Below, in pieces: positions 11,166 to 22,039 of a stretch of 64,000 nucleotides of DNA (position 1 is the stretch's first letter; each line of letters opens with the position of its first letter). The notes beneath the pieces were generated by a model. It saw only the letters and a program-made list of their open reading frames with translations, was not told the DNA's origin and made no database searches. Source of the DNA: Sweltsa coloradensis (Eukaryota; Arthropoda; Insecta; Plecoptera; Chloroperlidae); the NCBI GenBank assembly GCA_024449915.1, contig JAMZAV010000069.1, positions 124,001-188,000 of the forward strand, given 5' to 3'. The translations under genes were made by a program, and so were the position numbers.

Positions 11166-11985
11166 AAAAAAAATTAATTAATGAACAATTGTAGTTAACA
11201 TAAAATATAATAAGAAATACTCACAAATATAAATTTATTTTAAAAACTAACGATTTTTGGCGTATTTATGAAGGTTTTAAATTGGCTAGTGGCGAAGCGG
11301 GACTAAAACGCTCCGTACATTGCGTGACGTCACGACAAAGTAATAGTTGAATAGATCTCCGCGCGCGCGCTGCACCACACGCTCGCCGGCTGGAATTGAA
11401 TGTAGTCAAATCCATGTCAAGCAATTTAATATGTTCTAATAGTTTGTCTGAGGCATGAGCCTACACCTAATAATGATAATGTATAATATAAAAATGTATA
11501 CATAATATAACATGCATTGTCAACGAATAATACCTTACTTATCTGCAAATTTGTTTATTCAACATTGTACTTTGTTTGATCTATTACCGACTCTAATCCG
11601 GGGAACCTTCTTTATCGACTCTGGTTTCCATGGTAACAAGACCTTGGGCCACTGCCTTTGCTAGGAATTGACTAGGAACCAATGAATTTGACAGGCGGTG
11701 GAACCCCTACCGGCAGACTGACGAAACGATACTTCTAGGTGACATCACATGGATGTAACAGTCAGCTAGGCCTGTTTACGCGCGGAATTTGAACATGAAT
11801 ATTCACACCCTCATAACACCAAGTAAAAAACATTTTTCGACGGACTTTTTTGGGGAATCGGTTTTTTTAGTAACAACGTTACGAATATATATTTTTTTTA
11901 AAAATTTAGGAGCATTCCCTATTTACAAGGTTTTTGAAGGATATGCCTGCTTTAAGAAACCTAGTTCTTGACTATCACAATTGTC
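11166..11985. other. No recognised gene
   Basis: Mixed composition, with a short GC-rich patch of alternating GCGC at 11358-11372. No coding exon or RNA gene recognised. Confidence 0.45.
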
Positions 11986-11989
11986 GTAG

Positions 11990-12160
11990 AAGTTTGGCCT
12001 GACAGGGGATCGAACCCTGAACCTCCGGTTTTATGCACCGATGCTCTACCATCGCCGCTATTCGGGGCCTAAGGCAAACCTTTGCTGAATAGCTAATTGT
12101 TGTGATTGTTGAGTGCCAGAATATAATTTACCGGAAGACTGCCATGTTGCTGCCCCCACT
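11990..12160 (-). repeat. tRNA-like SINE, left half of an inverted pair
   Basis: On the minus strand it starts at GGCCCCGAATAGCGGCGATG, includes TAGAGCATCGG (A-box-like) and GGGTTCGATCCCC (B box), so it looks like a tRNA. The downstream part (GGTAAATTATATTCTGGCAC) is matched in opposite orientation at 12555-12740. Confidence 0.65.
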
Positions 12161-12164
12161 CATA

Positions 12165-12573
12165 ATAATAATAATAATAATCGTTTATTATTAGCTGAGT
12201 TCAGCTATTATTATCGATACAGAACATAATATGCTTTATACATTCTTAATAATAGAACAATCAGACATAATCAACACTATCAAATGTATAGCCCTGACCC
12301 TTCACAAAATAATAACAATCAGATGTATTTACCTTTCATAATATAATATTTACATTTTCTTTTAAAAGATCCAACATTGTCAGATTCCCTAATGTTATTT
12401 GGTAGTTTATTATAAAGTTTAATACCCTTCACAAATAACGACTTCATTGATGCGCTTTTGCCCCTAAATTCAATATACACATTATTATTAAAACATGCCC
12501 TGGTGTTGTGTGAATGTATATCTTTTACCATAACAACTGATATGATGTTAGCTTTCAGTAATGACAGCAACAT
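12165..12573 (-). pseudogene. 3' end of a non-LTR retrotransposon (RT C-terminus)
   Basis: The minus-strand frame 12573-12319 reads DIHSHNTRACFNNN, then GIKLYNKLPNNIRESDNVGS and FKRKCKYYI. This is the conserved C-terminal tail that follows the reverse transcriptase in Jockey/CR1-like elements (HNTR, WN-LP-IR, FK-LK). A 3' untranslated stretch follows and ends in an ATT microsatellite at 12162-12182, a typical LINE 3' tail. The copy is 5'-truncated to under 450 bp. It lies between the two halves of an inverted SINE. Confidence 0.75.
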
Positions 12574-12740
12574 GGCAGTCTGTCATTTGATTTATATATC
12601 ATGGCACTCAACAATGATAACAAATACCAATTTAGAAAAATTTTGCCTTGGGCCCCGAATAGCGGCATTAGTAGAGCACTGATACGTAAACCCAGAGGCT
12701 CCGAGTTCGATCCCCAGTCGACAGCAATTGCAATCATTCA
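12555..12740 (+). repeat. tRNA-like SINE, right half of an inverted pair
   Basis: It has GGGCCCCGAATAGCGGC, TAGTAGAGCACTG and GAGTTCGATCCCC, the same tRNA-like head as at 11990-12065 but in the opposite orientation. The preceding AGCAACATGGCAGTCTG also matches the left half in inverse. Confidence 0.65.
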
Positions 12741-12769
12741 ATAATTTTAATATTTAACTCTACATCATC

Positions 12770-13780
12770 TTTAGACTTTTGTAGTTTGATGAGGTGTTTG
12801 AAATGATGTGGTAAGACTTTCTTTAAGATGAAGGAGGGGGGGGGGGGATTTAATAGATTGAAGAAGGTAGTGGTGAGTGACTGGTGAGTAATAGGCTGGT
12901 TAGTAATAGGGGTGCTGGTTATAACAGGAGAATTACAAAAAAATTTAGTGTATCGGAGGGAGAAGGTAGAAAGTCGGATTTTGCTTGCTGGGTCACTTTT
13001 CTGTCTGTCCGCGTAACATTTCATGATAAAAATCTAGCATGACCTCCGATCAACACCGGTATTTAGACAACTTTCTCCCCCCCCAACAAAGATTATGCTG
13101 AAAGTTTAAGTGACCATAGATATCAGGGGCAGGGCTATCCGCGCTCAAAATGGGAACTTTATCTAACTCGGCACTACAACCAAAATAGATTAACACTACT
13201 TTTTGTTTGTGTATCCTTCCAACAAACTGTTGCTATAGGAAGCTATAGGGAACTGTATGGGGGGCCGTGGGGCGATAATGTTTTAGATGTGATACTAGTA
13301 AGGCAGGCAAGTCAGGTCTGAGGTGATGAAGGGGATGAGTGCTCTTAGGGTTCCAAAATTGAGTTAGCATTCCTGGTATTGGTAAGAATAAGAATACATG
13401 CAGAAAGTCTGTGGACAAAGCTTGTAATAAATGGAGATGAGGGAAAGTAGCATCTTCATTTTGAATATTTGCACCTCAACTTTCTAACTAAACAATTTTA
13501 CAGCATTTCTTTGTTTTTAGTCAAATTCAATAACTTGTTTAGGCCTCTATGAGATTACTTTGCGCTATATTTTTTATTATTTCTTTGGGGTTACGATTAA
13601 ATTAAAATGAAGTGAATTTAAATGTTGATACATAAAGTAAGAATACCGCTAGGACCAATTAATTTTAGTTTAAAATATAGCACTTTGATTAGTTTCCATA
13701 AATAAATCCTAAATCCTTTGTAAATCAGTTTTATAACTGAATAGGATAGACATTTAATAAATAAAAATAAATAAATAAGA
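12770..13780 (+). repeat. Dispersed repeat, copy 2, with LINE-like 3' tail
   Basis: This is the counterpart of 1640-2463. Shared blocks include GGTGTTTGAAAT near the start, poly-C then CAACAAAGAT at 13075-13095, and GTGTATCCTTCCAACAAAC. It ends with TGTAAATCAGTTTTATAACT at 13719 followed by AAATAAATAAAT. The open frames on the minus strand are low-complexity shadows. Confidence 0.55.
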
Positions 13781-14108
13781 AATAAATTGCAATACCTAAT
13801 TATTTAATAATAAACGTGCTATTTCCACGTAGTAATCAGGTAGTGGCCAAGACACATTAGTATGGGGCGGAACCATAAAGTCCGCATTTGCTGAAGGTGA
13901 GGTCACAGAGGTGGAGTAGGTGCAACCTAGGGCAGCAAGAGGGGCACGGGGAGAGCTGGGCGGTGCATGGGAGAGGAGGGTGAACAGGTTGTGTATGTTT
14001 AGATCAGTCAGGTGCAAGAGCAGGGATGGAGGGACATGCGTAATATGCAACAGGAGTGATTTTATAAGTTAGTTCGGTTAAGAATGCCACGGTCGAGGGA
14101 ACCGAAAT

Positions 14109-14660
14109 TCGTCATCAAAACTGTGTGCAAATTTTTAGTCGTACAAAAAGTGTAGCATATAACGTAAATGCATGATCACCCAAATACTGTCAACAAGGTT
14201 GGCAGCAATAGTACGGTAAATTTTTAACAAACAATACCAATAAGACAACAAAAAATCAACTTATTAATCATTCCGTTAAATTTACGTTTACTCTGTGCCA
14301 GTACAACTTTTTTGTGTACTACTGAAGAATTCTTAAATCTAGCCAAATAGTTAGTTTTGTTTATGTACGTTTAATGCAAAGTTCGGCATCAAAACTGTTG
14401 CAAATTTTTAGTCGTAAAAAGTGTTAGCATATAACGTAAATGCATGATCACCCAAATACTGTCAACAAGGTTGGCAGCAATAGTACGGTAAATTTTTAAC
14501 AAACAATACCAATAAGACAACAAAAAATCAACTTATTAATCATTCCGTTAAATTTACGTTTACTCTGTGCCAGTAAAACCTTTTTTGTGTCTACTGAAGA
14601 ATTCTTTAAAATCTAGCCAAATTAGTTAGTTTTTGGTTTATGTTAGTTAATTGACAAAGT
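14109..14660. repeat. Two-copy tandem duplication, about 275 bp unit
   Basis: The segment from CATCAAAACTGTGTGCAAAT (14112) to about 14372 is repeated from about 14388 to 14655 with few differences. Both contain GCATGATCACCCAAATACTG and TTCCGTTAAATTTACGTTTA. The junction TTAATGCAAAGTTCGG separates them. It appears recent. No coding. Confidence 0.85.
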
Positions 14661-14829
14661 TGGCATGCCCATTCTTTCCGCTTACGTTGGCATTTTAAAA
14701 TGGCTCCGCCTACATAGAGGCAGGGGATGGATGGATGGACATGGAATGTCGAATAGACAATGTCTATTCAATTCAATTTCTGTCGATTCTGTCGATTCGA
14801 CATGGACATGGAACATGGAAGTTCCAGCT

Positions 14830-15171
14830 GAGTAGGGCTTACAGTGAGAACGGATCTGGGGAGGTATGGTTCTGTGGAAACAACTGTTGGGTAGTGGATG
14901 AGTTGTATGGGGATGATATTAATGAAGATACTGGAAGTGACAGGATGGAAAGAACAGAGTTGAGATTGATATGGACATATGAAGCAAATAGAATGCCCAA
15001 ATGTATGAGATAAGGATTTAAGAAGACTGGAAAGGCCAAGGAAGAGAAGGAAGGATACCATAGCAGGAGACTTGGAGGCAAGAGGAGAGTTGTGGGAGGA
15101 GAGAAAAAAGTGTAAAAATTTGGTTGCTAAACCCAAGCGTACGTACCCAGTCAGGAGCAGGAAACGGTAAT
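14830..15171 (+). pseudogene. LINE reverse-transcriptase C-terminal remnant
   Basis: Plus-strand translation gives a helical stretch with LIWTYEANRMPKCM, then after a one-base shift near 15008 RLERPRKRRKDTIAGDLEAR followed by GELWEERKKCKNL, ending at a stop at 15169. The RPRKRW-D-L-ARG pattern is the conserved end of many invertebrate LINE polyproteins. The upstream RT domain is absent, so the copy is truncated. Confidence 0.65.
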
Positions 15172-15530
15172 ATGGATATAATGATGAAGGTGAGAGTGTT
15201 GTAAATGTCACATTATGTGTATTTTTAAATATGTCTTTGGGCTCTAGTTCCAAGTTGTTGTTGGGGGAGGGCAAGACTAATTAGCCACTGGATGAATGGA
15301 TCTACTTGCAATCTGAATGTCAAAATAGGTGAATTCTATCCCAAGTTCTGTTGATTGATTGGATATTGCTTAACGTTTCATATTAATGCACTTTGGCTAT
15401 TCGAGACTTCTAAATGCTACAGGTAACTTCCTACATGGTACGTGGTTCACAACTATAAATTAAACATACAATTTCAAGACACCCAAGACCGTCTTGATAG
15501 CACACCAAATATTGGAGGCAAGAAGACAAT

Positions 15531-15725
15531 TTCTTGATTTGGTTAGTCGGGAAACACTCCCGTAGGTGTAATTCAGATGCATAATGCAGCTACAGTAAGA
15601 GATTAAAATGTACCCATCCTGATTGTCTAGTGGTTAAGACGCTCACCTAGAATGTGGGAGACCTGTGGTTCGAATCCCGGTTGGGGCGGACTTTTTTAAT
15701 TTCTGAATTGTAGTAAATAATAAGT
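15531..15725 (+). mobile_element. tRNA-bearing SINE with hairpin leader
   Basis: The leader TTCTTGATTTGGTTAGTCGG and hairpin GGGAAACACTCCCG match 6751 and 48178. A full tRNA-like body follows at 15617-15690 (GTCTAGTGGTTAAGACGC as A box, GGTTCGAATCCCGG as B box), then the shared end TTTCTGAATTGTAGTAAATA. An AAGACAA stretch on both sides may be the target duplication. This is the only copy of the three with an intact tRNA-like body. Confidence 0.7.
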
Positions 15726-15749
15726 TAAGACAAGTAGGAATTAATCCAG

Positions 15750-15815
15750 AAATTACAAAATCGATCTCGGATGAGTATCGAACTCGGGTCTTCAGATTGC
15801 CGGCTGGATGATTTA
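15750..15815 (-). repeat. tRNA-like SINE head
   Basis: The minus strand carries GAGTTCGATACTCATCC (B box) preceded at tRNA spacing by an A-box-like AGCCGGCAATCTGAAGACC. The block CGATCTCGGATGAGTATCGA resembles the end of the composite SINE near 11120-11150. Confidence 0.45.
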
Positions 15816-15889
15816 ACGATTGATGAAATTGAGAAATAAAGTTGACCTCATTGTGTTAATATTTCCCATATCTATTAAAATTGAGTGAT

Positions 15890-16190
15890 AGGTGTCAACT
15901 AAAATTTGAAGAAGGGTTGATCCCCATACAAAATGAAGATTATGCCTAAGGTACAAAGGAACACGAGAGAAAACACTAAGAGTGGAAAATAGGAAGAAAC
16001 ATTCTTTGGTGGTATGGTTACAGAAAAATGGAGCAAGATAGAATTCCAAGACGAAAATAAGATCGTACATGAAGGTGGGTTGGGGAGTGCAGCAAACGGG
16101 AGGGCCCCAGAGACGAATGGAAGGATCAAGTAAAACGAGAGTGCAATGCACTAACTAAAAATAGAGAGAGAGAAAACTATACCTAATCCC
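15890..16190 (+). pseudogene. LINE polyprotein C-terminal remnant
   Basis: Plus-strand translation around 16010-16165 reads WYGYRKMEQDRIPRRK, then an in-frame stop, and further on REGPRDEWKDQVKRECNALT. This is the WxGHxxRMxxxRIP and RGRPRxxWxDQVK pattern found after the reverse transcriptase of Jockey/CR1-type elements. Stops interrupt it, so it is dead. Confidence 0.6.
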
Positions 16191-16199
16191 TGCACCCTG

Positions 16200-16940
16200 C
16201 ACTAGATGGGCCACTTTGTAATTGCCTACTTTATCAATTAATTTCAACACAAGTGGGAAATGTTGTACCACAGTCTCAAAACTACTATCAATATCGCAAT
16301 AACAGTGTAAGGCCAATGGTTTCAACTTATCAATAGTAAAAACTCTTTGGATTCATCACTAACTCCTACTAGCACGTCACTCATTATCATGATCAAGAAC
16401 TAAATTAAGCATATTATTTATTTAAATTCCAAAGTCGTCATCACCACAAGGTTACTCATTTTCGCTACTCTGTGGCAGAAAAGATGGCAAATCTTTTGGG
16501 AACTTTGGCACGGTCGAGAATTGCAATTTTCAACGTGTTCAATAGAGTTTGCATCGGCAAATTTTTCAATCTCGCCTACTAGCACCGCCTGTAGGCCCTA
16601 TATGTATGGACATACTCCTTAAAACCTTGACAAAAAGGAATTTATTGAACAATTTTTAATTTAACAATATTACTCACGCGGCGAGAATTTGACAGGGGGG
16701 CAACTGCCTACCCGTAGCGCCACCATTGAATGGAACTATTCATAAAGATGAAAAACGGGCAAAGAAAAAGTCAGGAATTGAAAGGTTTGCACAGCTCCAC
16801 AATTAAATTATATCTTCTATAGTGTCCACAATTAGTCATTGCAAAAAACTCAAAAAGAGTGAAATAATTTAAGTACATTTAGCTACGTATAAATCTAGTC
16901 TCATGTTTTAATAAAAATAAATTTTTGTCTCCAATATGCA
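16200..16940. other. No recognised gene
   Basis: A 30-codon frame starting at 16484 (MANLLGTLARSRIAIFNVF) is open but too short and without context. Nothing else is recognisable. Confidence 0.4.
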
Positions 16941-16945
16941 TTTTA

Positions 16946-17790
16946 ATAATGATTAGGGATGTCAAAAAGCGTGTATTTCACTAAACGTTTACACCCTACT
17001 CAAAAAAGCGTGTACGGTACACGTTTACGTCTACAGGCGCTATATCTGTGTTTACTTTTAGTTTTTGATAGACATATATTCTACGAAAATATTACTTGTT
17101 TTCTGCATAATAATTGACCCCCAAGCCCAAGAAAGAGCTCGAGTCTTGATTCAAATATTGAGTAGGCCTACGGAAGACAACACTACAAGTCTAGAAGACG
17201 TATAATTTGCGAGTTGCCGGATGGTATGGGAAAAGGGGGGGTGGGGAGAGTAGTCAGGCGGCTGACGTGGCGCTTGCTGCTCTGTGCACTGCCCGAGTGC
17301 CGCTTGCTGGCCAGTGGCCGAACGCACACTGCACAGAGCGATTGAAATGACGTGATCAACTACAGAGTAGGCGTAAGAATATTTATTGAAGATTAACGAA
17401 ACAAGTAATTGAAGATAAAGTAATTAGTAAGGTTTATTTTGACAAATGAGCGACCGTGCGTACGATCATTACAACACAGTAGTTTGGCAACATTTTGTAG
17501 GCCTACATCTTGAGTACCTGCAAGAAAGAAGGAACGGCAAAGCCACTTGCTTTGTTCATTCATTGCCGACTACGATTTTCGATGACTCAACGCAATCGAG
17601 CCTCGAGGTGAATAGGAGAAGGGGTTGAAATAGGAGACTATTTCGCCGCTCGCGCTTAAATTGACTCACGAGAAAACATCGTTCGGCGGGTCGCAAACAG
17701 GATAAAAATAGTAATTACATAAAAACGTTTACCGATCACGAAAAAACGGTACACGTGTACACATTTACACGTACCATCCCTAATAATGAT
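16946..17790. mobile_element. Non-autonomous hAT element with perfect 8-bp target duplication
   Basis: The element spans 16954-17782 (829 bp). It starts TAGGGATGTCAAAAAGCGTG and ends in the complement of TAGGGATGGTACGTG, and is flanked by ATAATGAT at 16946-16953 and 17783-17790. A plus-strand frame at 17446-17628 contains VVWQHFVG, which might be a decayed BED-finger start, but this is weak. A GC-rich inner inverted block (CTCTGTGCACTG / CACTGCACAGAG) lies at 17280-17340. Confidence 0.85.
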
Positions 17791-17964
17791 ATTGTATTCT
17801 AATCCCAAGCCTGCACTAGGGACTAAACCCTGCACACTGCATTGGCAGCAAGAATAAACAGACCGCAAGAAAAGTTTTCATCTGATAGAGATGCTTGCAA
17901 TCTAGCAAATATGGCAGCAACTTTAAAATAACATGCAAAGATTCAATTAAACTTTTCAACTTAC

Positions 17965-18102
17965 CAGGCATCAAGTGTTTGGTTCAAATGCTGCTGCGGG
18001 TGTAGGCAAGTTGAAGTACGAGCAGACTTCAGTCTTGCAGATGGACGAGGAAAGCAAGTGACGTGGAGCCGTCATCAGGAGCGGGACTTCATGAGCTCGA
18101 AC
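17965..18102 (-). other. Exon-like core, tandem copy 1
   Basis: The 138 nt block is preceded on the minus strand by a CATTGTTTTAG acceptor and followed by a CTG|GTAAGTTG donor. One frame stays open until a TGA close to the donor. Confidence 0.5.
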
Positions 18103-18417
18103 CTAAAACAATGCAGAGATGACACTGAATTAGAAATGGTCACTTTTTAAATGATGATTATTATGTTTTGATAGAATGTTCATTTGCATTTAACTATATT
18201 GAGGTTTTTAGAAGCAGTCTTAAAATACTGAATGAAAAATTGCTTTGAAAATGTTAATAAAATTCAAGCTACTTTGTTTAATTAGTTTCACCAAAGTTAC
18301 TTTGATTACTTGTAGAAGAGCATAAGGACAAAGAGGCAACCATGACTTGAAATATAACGTAATATGGCAGTGACTTTAAAATTAAACACAAAGATTCACT
18401 TCAACTTTTCAACTTAC

Positions 18418-18557
18418 CAGACAAGAGGTCGTTGGTTCGAACGCTGCTGCGGGTCTAGGCAAGTTGGAGTACGAGCGGACTACAGTCGTGCCAACGAGGA
18501 AAGCAAGTGACGCGGAGCCAAGTCATCAGGAGCGGGGCTTCATCCAAGAGCTTGAAC
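18418..18557 (-). other. Exon-like core, tandem copy 2
   Basis: The 140 nt block has the same acceptor and donor as copy 1. All frames contain stops, and its length differs by 2 nt from copy 1, so the reading frame is not conserved. Confidence 0.5.
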
Positions 18558-18888
18558 CTAAAACAATGCAAAGATGACATACTGAATTAGAAATGGTCAC
18601 TTTATAAATTTTGACTATTATGTTTTGATAGAATGTTCATTTGCATTGAACTAAATTGATGTTTTTAGAAGCTGTCTTAAAATACTGAATGAAAAATTGC
18701 TTGGAAAATGCTAATGAAATTCAAGCTGTTTTGTTTAATTAGTTTCAACAAAGTTACTTTTATCACTTGTTGAAGACCATAAGGACAAAGAGGCAACTAT
18801 GGTTTGAAATAATTACTACGTATATTTCTAGCAAATATGGCAGTGACTTTAAATTTTTACAAAGATTCACTTAAACTTTTCAACTTAC

Positions 18889-19028
18889 CAGATAAGAGGT
18901 GGTTGGTTCGAAGGCTGCTGCGGGTCTAGGCAAGTTGGAGTACGAGCGGACTACAGTCGTGCGGACGAGGAAAGCAAATGATGCAGAGCTAAATCTTCAG
19001 GAGCGGGGCTTCATCCAAGAGCTATAAT
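18889..19028 (-). other. Exon-like core, tandem copy 3
   Basis: The 140 nt block keeps the GTTTTAG acceptor and the CTG|GTAAGTTG donor although the core has diverged. The body retains GCAGCAGCCTTCGAACCAA-type sequence on the minus strand. Confidence 0.5.
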
Positions 19029-19222
19029 CTAAAACAATGCAGAGAAGACATACCAAATTAGAAACAGTCACTATTTATTTTTCTAAAATCTGATTATGTT
19101 TTTGCTTGAATGTTCATTTGCATCAAACTAGTATTTTGAAGCTTTTAAAAGCAGTCTTAAAAAAAACTGAATGGAAAATGTCTTTGAAAATATTAATAAC
19201 AAAATTCAAGTTATATATTTTG

Positions 19223-19461
19223 GCCCTTTCACTGCTGAATTAAACATTTCTAAATTTGGTATTTTTGATGATGAAACAATTAAAATTCTGCATTTTTTAA
19301 ATTTCTAATAATGAATTTCAGTACATTTTGGATTTTGGAAAAACCTACATTTTAAGTTAAAATGCAAATTGCAAGAGCATACCTAAAACTAACAACTAAT
19401 TCTAGGTCAAATTAGGAAAGGTTAATGTCCATTATAGTGGAAGGAAACCAGTAGGGAAAGG
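19223..19461. mobile_element. MITE inserted in the tandem array
   Basis: It starts GCCCTTTCACTGCTG and ends CAGTAGGGAAAGGG, an inverted-repeat pair. Inner blocks (GGTATTTTTGATGA, AAAATGCAAATTG, TCCATTATAGTGGA) are shared with 34430-34906, which has an extra inner segment of about 200 bp. Confidence 0.7.
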
Positions 19462-19749
19462 GTTACATTTGGTTATTACCAAAGTTAATTTGATTACTTG
19501 TTTAATATCATAATCCCAAAGAGGCAACAATGACTGGAAATATGACGATTTTTTATTTAAAAAAATTGTTGTACGATAGATAGGTGCCACCAAAGAGTGC
19601 AGGTAGCACAACGGCTTCCCTAAAAACTTTTCAGTTTAAACATACTTACTACTGTATTGTTTTGGACGACAATAGGTTAAATCGATGTTAATTAACAACT
19701 GTATTCCTATCAGACACACTATGGCAGGGCTCCAATAGCATTGACTTAC

Positions 19750-19893
19750 CTCAGGTTGTGTAAGTCATCTTGGTATCACATTCCTGTCTGCAAAGTCCAT
19801 GATCAGGGCTACTTGGAGGCATAAACGTCCACAGAGGGGAAGTAGACATCTTCTCACTCTCCAATGTTGAGACGATACTGCTTGGGGAACAGT
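19750..19893 (-). other. Exon-like block, middle exon of putative ncRNA
   Basis: The 144 nt block lies between a strong acceptor (ATTCTTCTTTTCAG) and a near-consensus donor (CTGAG|GTAAGT). All three frames contain stop codons, so it does not look coding across its length. Confidence 0.5.
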
Positions 19894-20375
19894 CTGAAAA
19901 GAAGAATTAAAATTGTTAGTAAAGTTCGCAAAAATAAAATTTTAACGCGTGTGGGTTAGGTCTGCCTACAGAAAACAGAAGAGTATTTTTGCTGACTCGG
20001 ACGCACTATTCAAGAGGTGATAATAAATAAATAAATACATTCCGGTTGGAAGAGAGGGTAAATAAACATACCCTACATGACCTTGATATGAACGGTACAT
20101 TAGATAATATGCGAATTTTTACATTTAGCCTCTTGTAAAAGAATACCAGACCAAATCGAATTTCCTCACTTTGAAGGCTACATAATTCATCACCTCCTTT
20201 CGAAAACTACATCCCACCTATCGGAAACTATACAATACTAACCAATTATAGATGAACTACCAGCAAGCGTATTATTAGCCTACAACACAAAAGAATTTCA
20301 ACCAAAACTGAGATATGAAAATTTTGGTTATTTGGGAACAATAAATTAAATCAGTAATGTAGGTATTTGGTCAGT

Positions 20376-20400
20376 GGGGGGGGGGGGGGGGGGGGGGGGG
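20376..20400. repeat. 25-bp poly-G tract
   Basis: Twenty-five consecutive G residues follow TCAGT, then A, then GG. Such tracts can form quadruplexes and are prone to length error in sequencing. Confidence 0.95.
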
Positions 20401-21259
20401 AGGATGCACAATTTTTATTTTACATGAGGTATTTATTGAGATACCGGTATTACTTAAATATTGATAAACTTTTCATATTTTCCTATTTTTTCAAACATAT
20501 TTTATGAAGTTTTTGTAAAAAAATACTCTTCAAATTACTCCAATCACACTATGAGAATCGAAAAAAATCCGGGGCTGAGCGTCCCGAACCCGCATCAACT
20601 GGGAAGCCACCCCGCAGACCCCCATTCCCAATCGTGTACTTTACCCAGGAAAGAGCGTATCCCCTACCCATAAATTATTTTTGGATGTCACCACATACTT
20701 ACCCACATACCCATTTCACTAGTTGTGTTGGCCATATTGATCTTTGGAGGTTGCATAAATGTTTAACCCCCCCCCCTCCCCTCGAAAAACAAGGCCAAGT
20801 TCGCCACTGAACGTAATATAATAAAAACTCATGAAATTAAATTGTAAGAACCACTTAATTGTTTCGTATGCAAATTAAATACGAAATAGTTTAAGCCAAA
20901 AACTATGATTCCGAAACAATTGACAAATTAAATAGCTTCCTGGAATTAAAAGAACAATTTTTTTGTTTATCTATTAAATGCTATTCAATTAAAATTCGTT
21001 AAATAAAAGTTATACATCGGGAGAAAGAATCTCTAAACTTAGGCCTACTTCGTAGCTGGTACACAAAGCCAGTACCGTAGGGCGTAGATGTTTGCAGCCG
21101 CCCGATTGAGGCCAGCATTAGCCAAGAACACTACAATGTCAGAACTATTGCCTCATGCCTTATCTACTTCATCATCCTGCATCTGTTAGCTGTTGTAAAT
21201 GTAACGATTCTATTCAAGACTAGATTGAAGATAGCTTATTAGGGTAGGCAACAAATTTG

Positions 21260-22030
21260 GCTTGATACAGACGTAAAAAAGTTGGTCTGTTGTAGGCCAC
21301 ATTTGTTTTTCAAGTCTGTTTCAAGCCACAATCGTTTTACTTTAAAAAGCTATTCGATCGCGTTTTTCTATTTTCCAAAATAATGCTACCAAGTCAAAAT
21401 ACTAGTGAATGGCTTTGAAACCTGGCTCATTTAGAAAATCAAAACTTTTTTCTGATCGGGCGCACGGCTAATATCGCCTCTTCACAATAATTTCAAATCT
21501 TCAATTCGCCCAAGCACACCTTTCAACGTCAGTAGTTTTTGTGACATTCTCAACTGTTTTTCTAGAGGCTGACTGAGAGAAAAACGATTTTTAAAAGAAT
21601 GCGAATTTTTTCGTTTGGCGGTATTTTGTACAGATTTGTACCGCCAAACGAAAAAATTTCGCAGGAAAGACAATTCTTAAAAAACTTTTTTCTCTCAGTC
21701 AGCCTCTAGAAAAACAGTTGAAAATCAATGTTACAAAACACAACTGCCTACGTTGAATGGTGTGCCTTGGCGAATTGAAGTTTGAAATTATTTTGATGAA
21801 ATAGTTTTGATTTTCTAAAAGAGCCAAGTTTCTGAAAAAATAGTTTTGATTTTCTAAAAGAGCCAAGTTTCAAAGTTATTCACTATATTTTGACTTGGTA
21901 GCATATTTTGGAAAATAGAAAAACGCGGTCGAATAGCAGCTGACGAAACTAAAAAATTGTTTGGCAAAAACATGGCGGCCGGTACTGTATGGCCACTCTC
22001 TGGTGTTAGCTTATCTAGGCTCTCTAGTCT
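21260..22030. mobile_element. Fold-back element B, truncated copy interrupted by element A
   Basis: The right part (21940-22030, ending TCTAGGCTCTCTA) and the inner block near 21270-21330 (CAGACGTAAAAAAGTTGGTC, TCTGTTTCAAGCCACA) match the complete element at 52667-52953. The left terminus is missing. Fold-back element A lies between the two matching parts. Confidence 0.7.
21346..21939. mobile_element. Fold-back element A, copy 2, nested
   Basis: This is the same palindrome as 8786-9411. It begins AGCTATTCGATCGCGTTTTT and ends with GGTCGAATAGC, with GGCGGTATTTTGTACAGA near the centre. The right arm carries an internal direct repeat of a block ending AAAGAGCCAAGTTTC near 21800-21870. It interrupts fold-back element B. 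Confidence 0.75.
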
Positions 22031-22039
22031 TATGGAGTC

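Larger units (their letters stand above)
17905..19545. repeat. Tandem array of 440-480 bp units carrying an exon-like core
   Basis: Three complete units and a partial fourth repeat head to tail. Each has a conserved core of about 140 bp (17965, 18418, 18889) and a shared spacer with GAATGTTCATTTGCAT and GGACAAAGAGGCAAC. The fourth unit lacks the core and is interrupted by a MITE at 19223-19461. Confidence 0.85.

Noticed and set aside
14768..15274. 168-codon minus-strand frame
   Set aside because: It is the antisense of a LINE C-terminal remnant on the plus strand.
15617..15690. Possible genuine tRNA gene
   Set aside because: The acceptor and T stems do not pair well, and the block is part of a repeated element with leader and tail, so it is a SINE head.
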